Below, one piece after another: positions 14,830 through 21,114 of a DNA stretch of 22,267 nt (its first letter is position 1; the number at the start of each line of letters is the position of its first letter). Position numbers and translations under genes: made by a program. Source of the DNA: DATGKR01 sp035294565. GTDB taxonomy: Bacteria > Actinomycetota > Acidimicrobiia > Acidimicrobiales > Palsa-688. Under the pieces are notes generated by a model. It was not told the origin of the DNA. It did not search any database and saw only the letters and a program-made list of their open reading frames with translations. The DNA is taken from contig DATGKR010000016.1 in assembly GCA_035294565.1 (NCBI GenBank), positions 1-22,267 on the forward strand, read 5' to 3'.

Positions 14830-16023
14830 CTATTCGGCTGGCGACTCTACCGCTGCCGTGGCGCCCGGTCTAGGATCGCCGGTCCTGTCGTGCAGACGGT
14901 GCATCAGGCGGGGAACGGGCAGCGTCCACCGCCACACCTTGATCCCCGGCGACCCCGACGAACCTTGCCTCTCCACCTGAAGCGACACGTAGGCGAGGCC
15001 GCCCACAGGGATGGGCGCCCAGAAGTTGATGAGCCGGTAGACGATCACCCCGAGGGTGGCGATGCCGCGGGTGGTGCCGAACCCGACGAGCAGGGTGACG
15101 AGGGTGGCCTCCACCACCCCCAGACCTCCCGGGGTGATCGGTATGACGGCGAGCACGTAGGCGAGACCGTAGGCGACGAGCAGGCCGTCGGGGTTCACCC
15201 AGTGGCCGAACGCCCTCACCATCAGCTCCAGCGATGCGGCGTCGAAGAGCCAGTTCGCCGCCGCCCAGCCGACGGCCCGGACCATGAGGCGCCTGTCGCG
15301 GCCGAGGTCGGCGAGGCGGGAGGCCAGGTCGGAGAACGCCCGCCGCAACGCCGGGCCATCGACGAAGGGCACGTGCCCGGCAGCCCTCTCGAGTATCTCC
15401 CCGACCTTGTCCTCCCCGCGGGTGAAGAGGAACACCAGGGCGGTGGCGACGGCCAGGAGGAGGCCCCCCACGGCGGCGGCGAGGCCGTAGAGGGGCGAAA
15501 AACCGAAGAAGGGTATCGACGCGACCAGCGCCACCCACAGCACCAAGTTGAGGACCACGGCCGATCCGATCGCCTGGACGCCGAGGGCGAAGCCGGCGTC
15601 GCTCGACGTCGCACCGAACTGGGTGAGCAGCCGGTAGCCGAGTGCGGTTCCGGCCGCCGAGCCGCCCGGCGCCGTGTGGCTGACCGCCAGCGTGCTCATC
15701 TGGATCCGCAGGATGGTGTAGAAGCGCAGCCGGCTGGTGCCGGGCAGCACGGACCGGGTGAGGCGTCCGTAGGCCAGGAGGGACAGCGCCTCGAGCCCGA
15801 CCCCCCCGAGCAGCAACAGCGGGCTGACCTGGGTGATGAGGTGCAGCACCTTCCTCGGCCCGGCCAGCTGGGGAACCACGAGGTACTCGAGGATGAGCGC
15901 CACCAGGAGGAGCCGACCGATGTGCCAGACCGGCGCGGGCAGGTGGGCCCGCAGCCCCCGGCGTTTGCGCCCGGCGGGCTGCGCCGGTTGTTCGGCGAGC
16001 GGGGTTTCCGCTGGGCCGTTCAT
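14830..16023 (-). CDS. Lysylphosphatidylglycerol synthase/flippase-like integral membrane protein
   Basis: A 397-residue multi-pass membrane protein of the LPG_synthase_TM (UPF0104) family, the membrane half of MprF-type proteins without the aminoacyl-transferase domain. It has a cytoplasmic Pro-rich N-terminus (about 1-35), hydrophobic segments from HIGRLLLVALILEYLVV onward, MSTLAVSHTAPGGSAAGTAL (the conserved PGG region), VLAVIPITPGGLGVVEATLV (family signature) and IVYRLINFWAPIPVGG near the end. Relatives act as lipid flippases or in lipid-linked glycan handling; the substrate here is unknown. The start is ATG at 16023, 13 bases after the rdgB stop, so it may be the last gene of the mec-rdgB operon. 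It is followed after 30 bases by the secreted GYWL gene on the same strand. Confidence 0.86.
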   Translation of the reverse strand: MNGPAETPLAEQPAQPAGRKRRGLRAHLPAPVWHIGRLLLVALILEYLVVPQLAGPRKVLHLITQVSPLLLLGGVGLEALSLLAYGRLTRSVLPGTSRLRFYTILRIQMSTLAVSHTAPGGSAAGTALGYRLLTQFGATSSDAGFALGVQAIGSAVVLNLVLWVALVASIPFFGFSPLYGLAAAVGGLLLAVATALVFLFTRGEDKVGEILERAAGHVPFVDGPALRRAFSDLASRLADLGRDRRLMVRAVGWAAANWLFDAASLELMVRAFGHWVNPDGLLVAYGLAYVLAVIPITPGGLGVVEATLVTLLVGFGTTRGIATLGVIVYRLINFWAPIPVGGLAYVSLQVERQGSSGSPGIKVWRWTLPVPRLMHRLHDRTGDPRPGATAAVESPAE

Positions 16024-16036
16024 CCGGTCAACGTTG

Positions 16037-16639
16037 TCACACTCCCCCGGCCAAATGGTGGCCCTCCAGCAGGGTCGCCAGAGCGCGGAAGGCTCGGCCT
16101 CGGTGCGACAGGGCGTTCTTCTCGGCGGGGCCCATCTCGGCGAAGGTGCGCCCGTCGCCCTCGTCGGGGACGAACACCGGGTCGTAGCCGAAGCCTGCGG
16201 CGCCCCGCGGCGCCGTCGAGATGTTCCCGTGCACCTCGCCGACGGCGTGGACCTCCCGGCCGTCGGGCCACACGGCGACGGCGACGGTGCGGAACGCGGC
16301 ACCACGCTGTTCTGCGGGCACGTCTGACATCTCGGCCAGGAGTTTCGCCACGTTGTCCGAGTAGGTGGCGTCCTCCCCCGCGTAGCGCGCCGAGCGCACG
16401 CCGGGGCGCCCCCCGAGGCGTTCCACCTCGAGGCCGGTGTCGTCGGCGATCGCCGGCAGACCGCTCGCCGCGGCCACCGCCCTTCCCTTCAGGCGGGCGT
16501 TTTCGAGCAGCGTGGCACCGTCCTCCACCACCTCGCCGAGCGCGGCTGGCCGGGGCACCAGCTCGAAGCGGCTGCCGAGGATGGCGCGGATCTCCGCCGC
16601 CTTGTCGGGATTGGCGGTGGCGAGTACGAAGCGGTTCAA
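16037..16639 (-). CDS. rdgB: Non-canonical purine NTP pyrophosphatase (RdgB/HAM1)
   Basis: A 200-residue cytoplasmic enzyme that hydrolyses dITP, ITP and XTP to monophosphates plus pyrophosphate, keeping deaminated purines out of nucleic acids. Motifs are LATANPDKAAEIRAIL at the N-terminus, ENARLKGRAVA, AIADDTGLEVERLGG with the metal-binding Asp pair, GVRSARYAG, GFGYDPVFVPD and the C-terminal ALSHRGRAFRAL, all family hallmarks in the expected order and at normal length. The start is TTG at 16639-16637, supported by its TTGA overlap with the stop of rph and by starting right at the first beta-strand. The rph-rdgB pairing is the same as in mycobacteria (Rv1340-Rv1341). Confidence 0.96.
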   Translation of the reverse strand: MNRFVLATANPDKAAEIRAILGSRFELVPRPAALGEVVEDGATLLENARLKGRAVAAASGLPAIADDTGLEVERLGGRPGVRSARYAGEDATYSDNVAKLLAEMSDVPAEQRGAAFRTVAVAVWPDGREVHAVGEVHGNISTAPRGAAGFGYDPVFVPDEGDGRTFAEMGPAEKNALSHRGRAFRALATLLEGHHLAGGV

Positions 16640-17376
16640 GCCCGAAGCGGGGGTGGCTCGGACAGGGTCGCTGCCTGTGCGTCGAGCAGGCTGGCGATGC
16701 CGTGCTCGGCGAGGGAGAGCAGCTCGTCGAGCTCGCCCTTGTCGAACGGGCTGCCCTCGGCCGTCCCCTGCACCTCCACGAAACGACCCGAGGAGGTCAT
16801 GACAACGTTCATGTCGACTTCAGCTCGGCTGTCCTCGCTGTAGTCGAGGTCGAGCATGGGCAGGGCTTCTACGACTCCGACCGACACGGCGGCGCAGGCC
16901 TCCCGCAAAGGATGGACGCGCATGCGGCCGGTCCCCACCAAGCGGGTGCACGCGTCGTGCAGGGCAACGTAAGCACCGCAAATACTGGCAGTACGGGTGC
17001 CTCCATCGGCTTGGAGCACGTCGCAATCGAGGGTGATCTGCACCTCTCCCATGGCGTCGAGGTCGGTGACCGCACGGAGGGCGCGGCCTATGAGCCGCTG
17101 GATCTCCTGCGTCCGACCCGACTGGCGCCCCCTGGACGCCTCGCGGTCCACCCGCTCAGGGGAAGCCCCTGGCAGCATGGAGTACTCGGCGGTCACCCAG
17201 CCCCGCCCGGTGCCGCGCATCCACCGGGGCACGTCCTCGGCCACGGAGGCGGTGCAGAGGACAACGGTCCGGCCCATTCGGATCAGGACGGAGCCGGCGG
17301 CAAAAACGGTGTAGTCCCGCACCAGCTCGACCGGTCGCAGCTCGTCGGGCTCGCGGCCGTCGCGCCGCACGCTCAC
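16636..17376 (-). CDS. rph: Ribonuclease PH
   Basis: A 246-residue phosphorolytic 3'-5' exoribonuclease that trims tRNA 3' ends, releasing nucleoside diphosphates. It begins MSVRRDGREPDELRPVELVR, the invariant RxDGRxPDELRPV start of the family, followed by GSVLIRMGRTVVLCTASV, GWVTAEYSMLPGAS, GRTQEIQRLIGRALRAVTDL, DCDVLQADGGTRTASICG (phosphate-binding region) and MNVVMTSSGRFVEVQGTAEG. The start is GTG at 17376, overlapping the stop of the MBL-fold gene in a GTGA junction; upstream frame extension lies over that gene. Nothing is missing relative to the family. Confidence 0.96.
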   Translation of the reverse strand: MSVRRDGREPDELRPVELVRDYTVFAAGSVLIRMGRTVVLCTASVAEDVPRWMRGTGRGWVTAEYSMLPGASPERVDREASRGRQSGRTQEIQRLIGRALRAVTDLDAMGEVQITLDCDVLQADGGTRTASICGAYVALHDACTRLVGTGRMRVHPLREACAAVSVGVVEALPMLDLDYSEDSRAEVDMNVVMTSSGRFVEVQGTAEGSPFDKGELDELLSLAEHGIASLLDAQAATLSEPPPLRA

Positions 17377-18101
17377 ACCTCGTACCTCGCGCCGGCGAAA
17401 GCCACTGCGACGGGCCCAGCGAAGGCCTTCTCCGCCTCCGCCCGTGCGGCAGCCCGGTCGGTGCGGGGCCACAGGTGGGTGACGACCAGCCGCCCGACGC
17501 CCGCGGCGCGGGCGGTCGCCCCGGCCTGCCGTGCGCTCATGTGGGACAAGGAACCCTCCCGGTCTGAGAGAAACGTGGCTTCGCAGAGCGCCAGGTCGAT
17601 CCCCGGCCCGAGCGCCGACAGGTCCCAGGCGGGACCGGAGTCGGCAGAATAGCCGAGGCTCCTCCCCGCCGCGTCGATCCTGACAGCGAGTGTGTCCACA
17701 GGGTGGTCGGTCCTGGAAAAAGTGAGGGCCATGTCGCCGACGGTCGTCACCTCACCGGGCCCGGCCGGCAGCCAGTCGAACACGTCGGTGCCGCCAGCCC
17801 TCATCGAAGACACGAGGTCGGCCTCGCAGTGCAGCGGGACCGGGGGCCGGGGGACCACCCAGCGCACGGCCACGGCGAGGTGCTCGAGGTCCGACCAGTG
17901 GTCGATGTGCTCGTGGGTGACGACGACGGCGTCCAGCTCCTCCAAGGGCACGTGGCGCTGCAGGTTGGCGAGCGTCCCCGGCCCGGCGTCCAACCAGAGC
18001 GACGTCGTACGCGTGCGGACGAGGTACCCGCTGCACGCCCCGCCGGGACCGGGGTAGGAGCCGTCGGCGCCGAGAACGGTCACCGAGAGGCCGCTGCTCA
18101 C
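17373..18101 (-). CDS. MBL-fold metallohydrolase (Rv1339-like phosphodiesterase family)
   Basis: A 242-residue metallo-beta-lactamase-fold hydrolase, cytoplasmic, with no signal peptide. Metal ligands are visible as VVVTHEHIDHWSDLEH (H63, H65, D67, H68), a His in RTDHPVDTLAV, Asp in GYSADSGPAWDL, and the final His in LVVTHLWPR. The opening SVTVLGADGSYPGPGGACSG is typical of the RNase Z/PDE branch. Position between murI and rph is the same as Rv1339 in M. tuberculosis, reported to be an atypical cyclic-nucleotide phosphodiesterase; equivalence here is by synteny and fold. An RNase Z-like activity is the main alternative. The start is GTG at 18101, overlapping the murI stop. Confidence 0.88.
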   Translation of the reverse strand: MSSGLSVTVLGADGSYPGPGGACSGYLVRTRTTSLWLDAGPGTLANLQRHVPLEELDAVVVTHEHIDHWSDLEHLAVAVRWVVPRPPVPLHCEADLVSSMRAGGTDVFDWLPAGPGEVTTVGDMALTFSRTDHPVDTLAVRIDAAGRSLGYSADSGPAWDLSALGPGIDLALCEATFLSDREGSLSHMSARQAGATARAAGVGRLVVTHLWPRTDRAAARAEAEKAFAGPVAVAFAGARYEV

Positions 18102-18901
18102 GGCCCGGGGTCCCACGCCTCCACGTGGCCGATCTCCGGCCCGAAGAGCCGTCTGCCGAGGGTGCGGAAGGTGTCCACGTCCCCCGAGGAGATCCACCTG
18201 TGCCTGCCGGGACCGTCCCCGCCGCGGGCGAGCCCCTCGGACTCGAGCAGCGAGCGGAGCTCGAAGGCGGTCTCGTCGGCGGAGCTCACCAGGACGACCT
18301 CGCGACCCACGACGTCGCTGATGGTGCGGGCCAGGAACGGGTAGTGGGTGCAGCCGAGCAGCAGGGTGTCCACCTTGGCCTCGCGCACGGGGGCCAGGAG
18401 CCTCTCGGCGAGCACATACACCTGGTCGGAGTCGGTCTCCCCCCGCTCGACGAACTCGACGAAGCCGGGGCAGGCCGCGCAGGTGAGGTCGATCCTGCCT
18501 TCAGGGTCGGCCTCGGCGAAGGCTCGCTGGTAGGCCCCGGAGGAGATGGTCCCCACCGTGCCGATCACCCCCACCCTGCCCGACACCGTCGCCCGGAGGG
18601 CGGCCCGGACCCCGGGGCCGATGACGGTCACGAGGGGCACTCCCGGCGGGACCTCGACCCCCGCCGCGGCAGCCGTGTTGCACGCCGCGACGATCAGCTT
18701 CACCCCGTGCTCGGAGACCAGCTTGGTGGCTATCTGCCGGGCAAAACGGCGCACCTCGTCCAGCGGCCGGGGCCCGTAGGGGTAGCGGCCGGTGTCGGCC
18801 ACGTACACCAGGTCCTCCCCGGGGAGGAGGTCGATCACCGCCCGGGCGACGGTAAGGCCGCCGAAGCCGCTGTCGAAGATGCCGACCGGGCGCCGATCCA
18901 C
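18098..18901 (-). CDS. murI: Glutamate racemase
   Basis: A 267-residue cytoplasmic, cofactor-independent racemase that makes D-glutamate for peptidoglycan. Catalytic features are PVGIFDSGFGGLTVARAV (Asp10/Ser11), VYVADTGRYPYGPRP, the first catalytic cysteine in VAACNTA (Cys74), VGVIGTVGTISSGAYQ, and the second in LLLGCTHYPFLA (Cys184, His186). All are intact. The start is GTG at 18901, one base after the cysM stop, so the genes are tightly coupled. In mycobacteria a rhomboid-type gene lies between cysM and murI; here there is none. Confidence 0.96.
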   Translation of the reverse strand: MDRRPVGIFDSGFGGLTVARAVIDLLPGEDLVYVADTGRYPYGPRPLDEVRRFARQIATKLVSEHGVKLIVAACNTAAAAGVEVPPGVPLVTVIGPGVRAALRATVSGRVGVIGTVGTISSGAYQRAFAEADPEGRIDLTCAACPGFVEFVERGETDSDQVYVLAERLLAPVREAKVDTLLLGCTHYPFLARTISDVVGREVVLVSSADETAFELRSLLESEGLARGGDGPGRHRWISSGDVDTFRTLGRRLFGPEIGHVEAWDPGP

Positions 18902-18902
18902 C

Positions 18903-19850
18903 CTAGAAGTAGATCACCCGCCTGGCCCGCTCCGTGACCACGTCGATGTCCTCGGTCCACACCCCCGTCGAGAGGTACTTCCACCCGCCGTCTGGGACGA
19001 GGACGACGATCACGCCCTCGTCGATCTCCTCGGCGCACTTGGCCGCAGCGGCCATCGCCGCCCCCGAGGAGATCCCCGCGAAAACGCCGACGTCGGCCAG
19101 CCGCCGGGTCCACTCGATGCTCTCGCGGGGCCCGACTACGCGGGAGCGGTCCAGCAGGTTGTAGCCGTCGTTGTCGAGGAAGACCGGCGGCACGAACCCC
19201 TCGTCGAGGTTCTTCAACCCGTCGACCATCTCGCCTGCCGGCGGCTGCACCGCCCAGACCTGGATCGCCGGGTTGCGCTCCTTCAAGAAGCGGGCGACCC
19301 CCATGAGGGTGCCGGCGGTGCCGAGACCGGCGACGAAGTGGGTGACCTCGGGGCAGTCACGCCAGATCTCCGGGCCCGTCCCCTCGTAGTGCGCCTTGGG
19401 GTTGGCCGGGTTGGCGTACTGGTAGGGGAACCACCAGTCGGGGTGCTCGGCAGACAGCGCCTGGGCTCTGCGCATCGCCCCGTTGGAGCCTTCCGACGCC
19501 GGCGAGTCGATGATCTCCGCCCCCCAGACCTGAAGAAGCTGGCGGCGCTCGACCGACACGTTCTCTGGGAGGACGATCTTGAGCGGGTAGCCCTTGACAC
19601 GGGCGATCATCGCCAGGGCTATGCCGGTGTTGCCGGAGGAGGACTCGATGATCTGCTGTCCGGGACGAAGCGTTCCGTCCTTCTCGGCCTCCTCGACCAT
19701 GTACTTGGCGGCCCTGTCCTTGACCGAGCCACCTGGATTGTTGCCCTCCAGCTTGGCGACGAACGCCACGCCGGGATTGGGGCTGAGGGCGCTGATGTCG
19801 ACCATCGGCGTGTTGCCGATCAGGTCGAGGACGCTCTCGAAGCGGGCCAT
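18903..19850 (-). CDS. cysM: Cysteine synthase CysM (CysO thiocarboxylate-dependent type)
   Basis: A 315-residue PLP enzyme. By context it should build cysteine from O-phosphoserine and the thiocarboxylated sulfur-carrier protein CysO. It shows LIGNTPMVDI, GGSVKDRAAKYM with the PLP-binding Lys44, IIESSSGNTGIALA (PLP-binding Asn/Gly loop), ERRQLLQVWGAEII, THFVAGLGTAGTLMG (phosphate-binding glycines), GVFAGISSGAA and DGGWKYLSTG. ATG at 19850 is preferred (TGATG junction with cysO); GTG at 19853 just upstream is equally in frame. At the position of M. tuberculosis CysM Arg220, reported to select O-phosphoserine, this protein has Lys213 in LKNLDEGF. That keeps the positive charge but is not identical. 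Confidence 0.93.
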   Translation of the reverse strand: MARFESVLDLIGNTPMVDISALSPNPGVAFVAKLEGNNPGGSVKDRAAKYMVEEAEKDGTLRPGQQIIESSSGNTGIALAMIARVKGYPLKIVLPENVSVERRQLLQVWGAEIIDSPASEGSNGAMRRAQALSAEHPDWWFPYQYANPANPKAHYEGTGPEIWRDCPEVTHFVAGLGTAGTLMGVARFLKERNPAIQVWAVQPPAGEMVDGLKNLDEGFVPPVFLDNDGYNLLDRSRVVGPRESIEWTRRLADVGVFAGISSGAAMAAAAKCAEEIDEGVIVVLVPDGGWKYLSTGVWTEDIDVVTERARRVIYF

Positions 19851-20131
19851 CACCGGGCGCCGCCCGCCACCGCTGGCATCAGGGTGAGCGTGTCGTCGTC
19901 GCCCACCTTGGCGTCGAGCTTGCCGAGGTAGCGGATGTCGTCGTCGTTGAGGAACACGTTGAGGTGGCGGTGCAGGTCACCGTCGCCTGTGAGCAGCTGG
20001 TCCTTCAGGGCGGGGTGCCGGCGGATGAGGTCCTCGAACACCTCACCGACGGTGGCTCCCTCGGCCTCGACAGTGGACTCTCCCCCCGCGGCTGGGCGGA
20101 GGATGGCGGGTAGACGGACGGCGACAGACAC
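19850..20131 (-). CDS. cysO: Sulfur-carrier protein CysO (ThiS/MoaD-like)
   Basis: A 93-residue ubiquitin-fold protein that carries sulfur as a C-terminal thiocarboxylate and delivers it to CysM. It begins MSVAVRLPAILRPAAGGEST, has LHRHLNVFLNDDDIRYLGKL in the middle and ends DTLTLMPAVAGGAR. The MPAVAGG end matches M. tuberculosis CysO, but two extra residues (Ala-Arg) follow the Gly-Gly, so the carrier must be trimmed before activation, presumably by the adjacent Mec peptidase. The start is GTG at 20131, supported by a strong Shine-Dalgarno AGGAGG (20146-20141, minus strand) nine bases upstream, the best one in the window. It lies 18 bases after mec and overlaps cysM. Confidence 0.93.
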   Translation of the reverse strand: MSVAVRLPAILRPAAGGESTVEAEGATVGEVFEDLIRRHPALKDQLLTGDGDLHRHLNVFLNDDDIRYLGKLDAKVGDDDTLTLMPAVAGGAR

Positions 20132-20139
20132 GAAACTCG

Positions 20140-20147
20140 ACCTCCTC
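20140..20147 (-). promoter_or_regulatory. Strong Shine-Dalgarno of cysO
   Basis: The minus strand reads GAGGAGGT, a near-perfect anti-16S match 8-9 bases before GTG 20131. It is unusual here, since most other starts in the window are coupled by overlap or look leaderless. It probably lifts carrier-protein output above that of its operon partners. Confidence 0.75.
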
Positions 20148-20149
20148 GA

Positions 20150-20563
20150 TCACCATTCTAGGACCACCGGCTCCTCTTCGACGGCCCCGTCCCGGATCCG
20201 CCAGCTCCTGACCGACGGCTCGACGTCGCGAAACGAGACCAGGACGTAGTGCCAGTCGGGGTCGGGGGCCTGGCGAATGTCGGTCGGCGAGGGCTTGGCG
20301 TCGGTGTGGGTGTGGGAGTGGTAGACGCCGACCAGCTGGGTGCCCGACGCCTCGGCGTCGCGGTCGGCGCGCAACAGGTCGCGTGGCTCCACCTCGTAGA
20401 GGCGGGCGGACGAAGCGGTGTTGCCGGTCGGGTACACCGCCCGTACCTCGGCTGACCCCCCTTCCAGCGCGACGCCCCCGAGGACGCCGCACGCCTCTAG
20501 GGGCAGGCCGTCGAGACAGTGGCAGACCATCTGCGCCAGGAACTTTTTCCCGATCATGAGCAC
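20150..20563 (-). CDS. mec: JAMM/Mov34 metallopeptidase Mec (CysO-cysteine peptidase)
   Basis: A 137-residue zinc peptidase that releases cysteine from the CysO-cysteine adduct in the CysO/CysM pathway. The JAMM motif is complete: catalytic Glu23 in GLPLEACGVLGG, His82 and His84 in GVYHSHTHTD, Ser92 and Asp95 in KPSPTD. Length and the order mec-cysO-cysM match M. tuberculosis Rv1334-1336. GTG at 20563 is chosen because a TACCGT hexamer ends exactly 6 bases upstream, so the mRNA would begin at this codon; ATG at 20557, two codons in, is the alternative. It is the first gene of a minus-strand operon of at least seven genes and diverges from smpB across only 24 bases. A second job may be trimming the Ala-Arg tail of CysO. 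Confidence 0.93.
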   Translation of the reverse strand: MLMIGKKFLAQMVCHCLDGLPLEACGVLGGVALEGGSAEVRAVYPTGNTASSARLYEVEPRDLLRADRDAEASGTQLVGVYHSHTHTDAKPSPTDIRQAPDPDWHYVLVSFRDVEPSVRSWRIRDGAVEEEPVVLEW

Positions 20564-20569
20564 GGCGCG

Positions 20570-20579
20570 ACGGTACCGT
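20570..20579. promoter_or_regulatory. Palindromic divergent -10 element for mec and smpB
   Basis: ACGGTACCGT is a perfect 10-bp palindrome, so TACCGT (TAnnnT) is read on both strands. On the plus strand it occupies 20574-20579 and ends 8 bases before the smpB ATG at 20588. On the minus strand it occupies 20575-20570 and ends 6 bases before the mec GTG at 20563. No other promoter candidate fits in the 24-base gap. Confidence 0.6.
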
Positions 20580-20587
20580 TGCCCCGC

Positions 20588-21085
20588 ATGGCCCGCCGCC
20601 CGAGACCGGCCTCCAAAGACCCGTCCAACAGGATCGTCGCCCAGAACCGCCGGGCCCGCCACGACTACGACATCCTCGACACCTTCGAGGCTGGCCTGGT
20701 CCTGGCCGGCAGCGAGGTCAAGTCCCTCCGCGAGGGCAAGGCGCAGCTGCGCGACACCTACGCCCGCGTCCAGGACGGCGAGGTCTGGCTGTACGGCATG
20801 CACATCCCCCCCTACGCCTTCGCCTCGGGGTTCGGCGCGGTGGACCCTGACCGGCGCCGGAAACTGCTCCTCCACCGCAGGCAGATCGACGAGCTCGGGC
20901 AGCGGGCGAGCCAGCAGTCCCTGACGCTGGTACCGCTGTCCCTCTACTTCAAGGACGGGCGGGCCAAGGTGAGCCTCGCCCTCGCCCGCGGCCGCAAGCT
21001 CTACGACAAGAGGCGAGCGATCGCCGCCCGGGACGCCGAGCTGGAAGCCCGCCGCGCAAGCGCGTCTCGCCGCCGTAGCCTGTAG
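20588..21085 (+). CDS. smpB: SsrA-binding protein SmpB
   Basis: A 165-residue RNA-binding protein that brings tmRNA to stalled ribosomes for trans-translation. It shows the OB-fold core: NRRARHDYDILDTFEAGLVL, GSEVKSLREGKAQLRDTYAR, EVWLYGMHIPPYAFA, RKLLLHRRQIDEL and LVPLSLYFKDGRAKVSLALA. The basic C-terminal tail (RGRKLYDKRRAIAARDAELE, ending ASRRRSL) inserts in the mRNA channel. The N-terminus is a short basic extension. ATG at 20588 is chosen because a TACCGT hexamer lies 8 bases upstream; a longer frame from 20519 runs over mec and is rejected. The tmRNA gene itself is not visible in the window. Confidence 0.96.
   Translation: MARRPRPASKDPSNRIVAQNRRARHDYDILDTFEAGLVLAGSEVKSLREGKAQLRDTYARVQDGEVWLYGMHIPPYAFASGFGAVDPDRRRKLLLHRRQIDELGQRASQQSLTLVPLSLYFKDGRAKVSLALARGRKLYDKRRAIAARDAELEARRASASRRRSL
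21076..21081 (+). promoter_or_regulatory. -10-like hexamer inside the 3' end of smpB
   Basis: TAGCCT overlaps the last codons of smpB and ends 6 bases before ATG 21088, giving the M50 protease gene a possible promoter of its own with a leaderless first ORF. Confidence 0.42.
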
Positions 21086-21087
21086 CC

Positions 21088-21114
21088 ATGAAAGGCCCCG
21101 ACCGTGAAAGATAG
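21088..21114 (+). CDS. Possible 8-residue leaderless leader ORF before the M50 protease
   Basis: The ORF encodes MKGPDRER and ends TAG at 21112-21114. Its ATG is 6 bases after a TAGCCT hexamer, and its stop lies 11 bases inside the protease gene (GTG 21104) in another frame. The AAAGG at 21091-21095, inside this ORF, can serve as Shine-Dalgarno for the protease start. It could be chance, but the geometry is the same as at 7085-7150. Confidence 0.35.
   Translation: MKGPDRER

Noticed and set aside
14890..17652. 920-codon open frame on the plus strand
   Set aside because: It is antisense to the LPG-synthase-like gene, rdgB and rph, all with clear family motifs. Its translation is Arg/Gly/His/Pro-rich without any recognisable domain, typical of a GC-rich shadow frame.
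20132..20160. Riboswitch or attenuator between mec and cysO
   Set aside because: The gap is only 18 bases and is filled by a Shine-Dalgarno; there is no room for a structured element.
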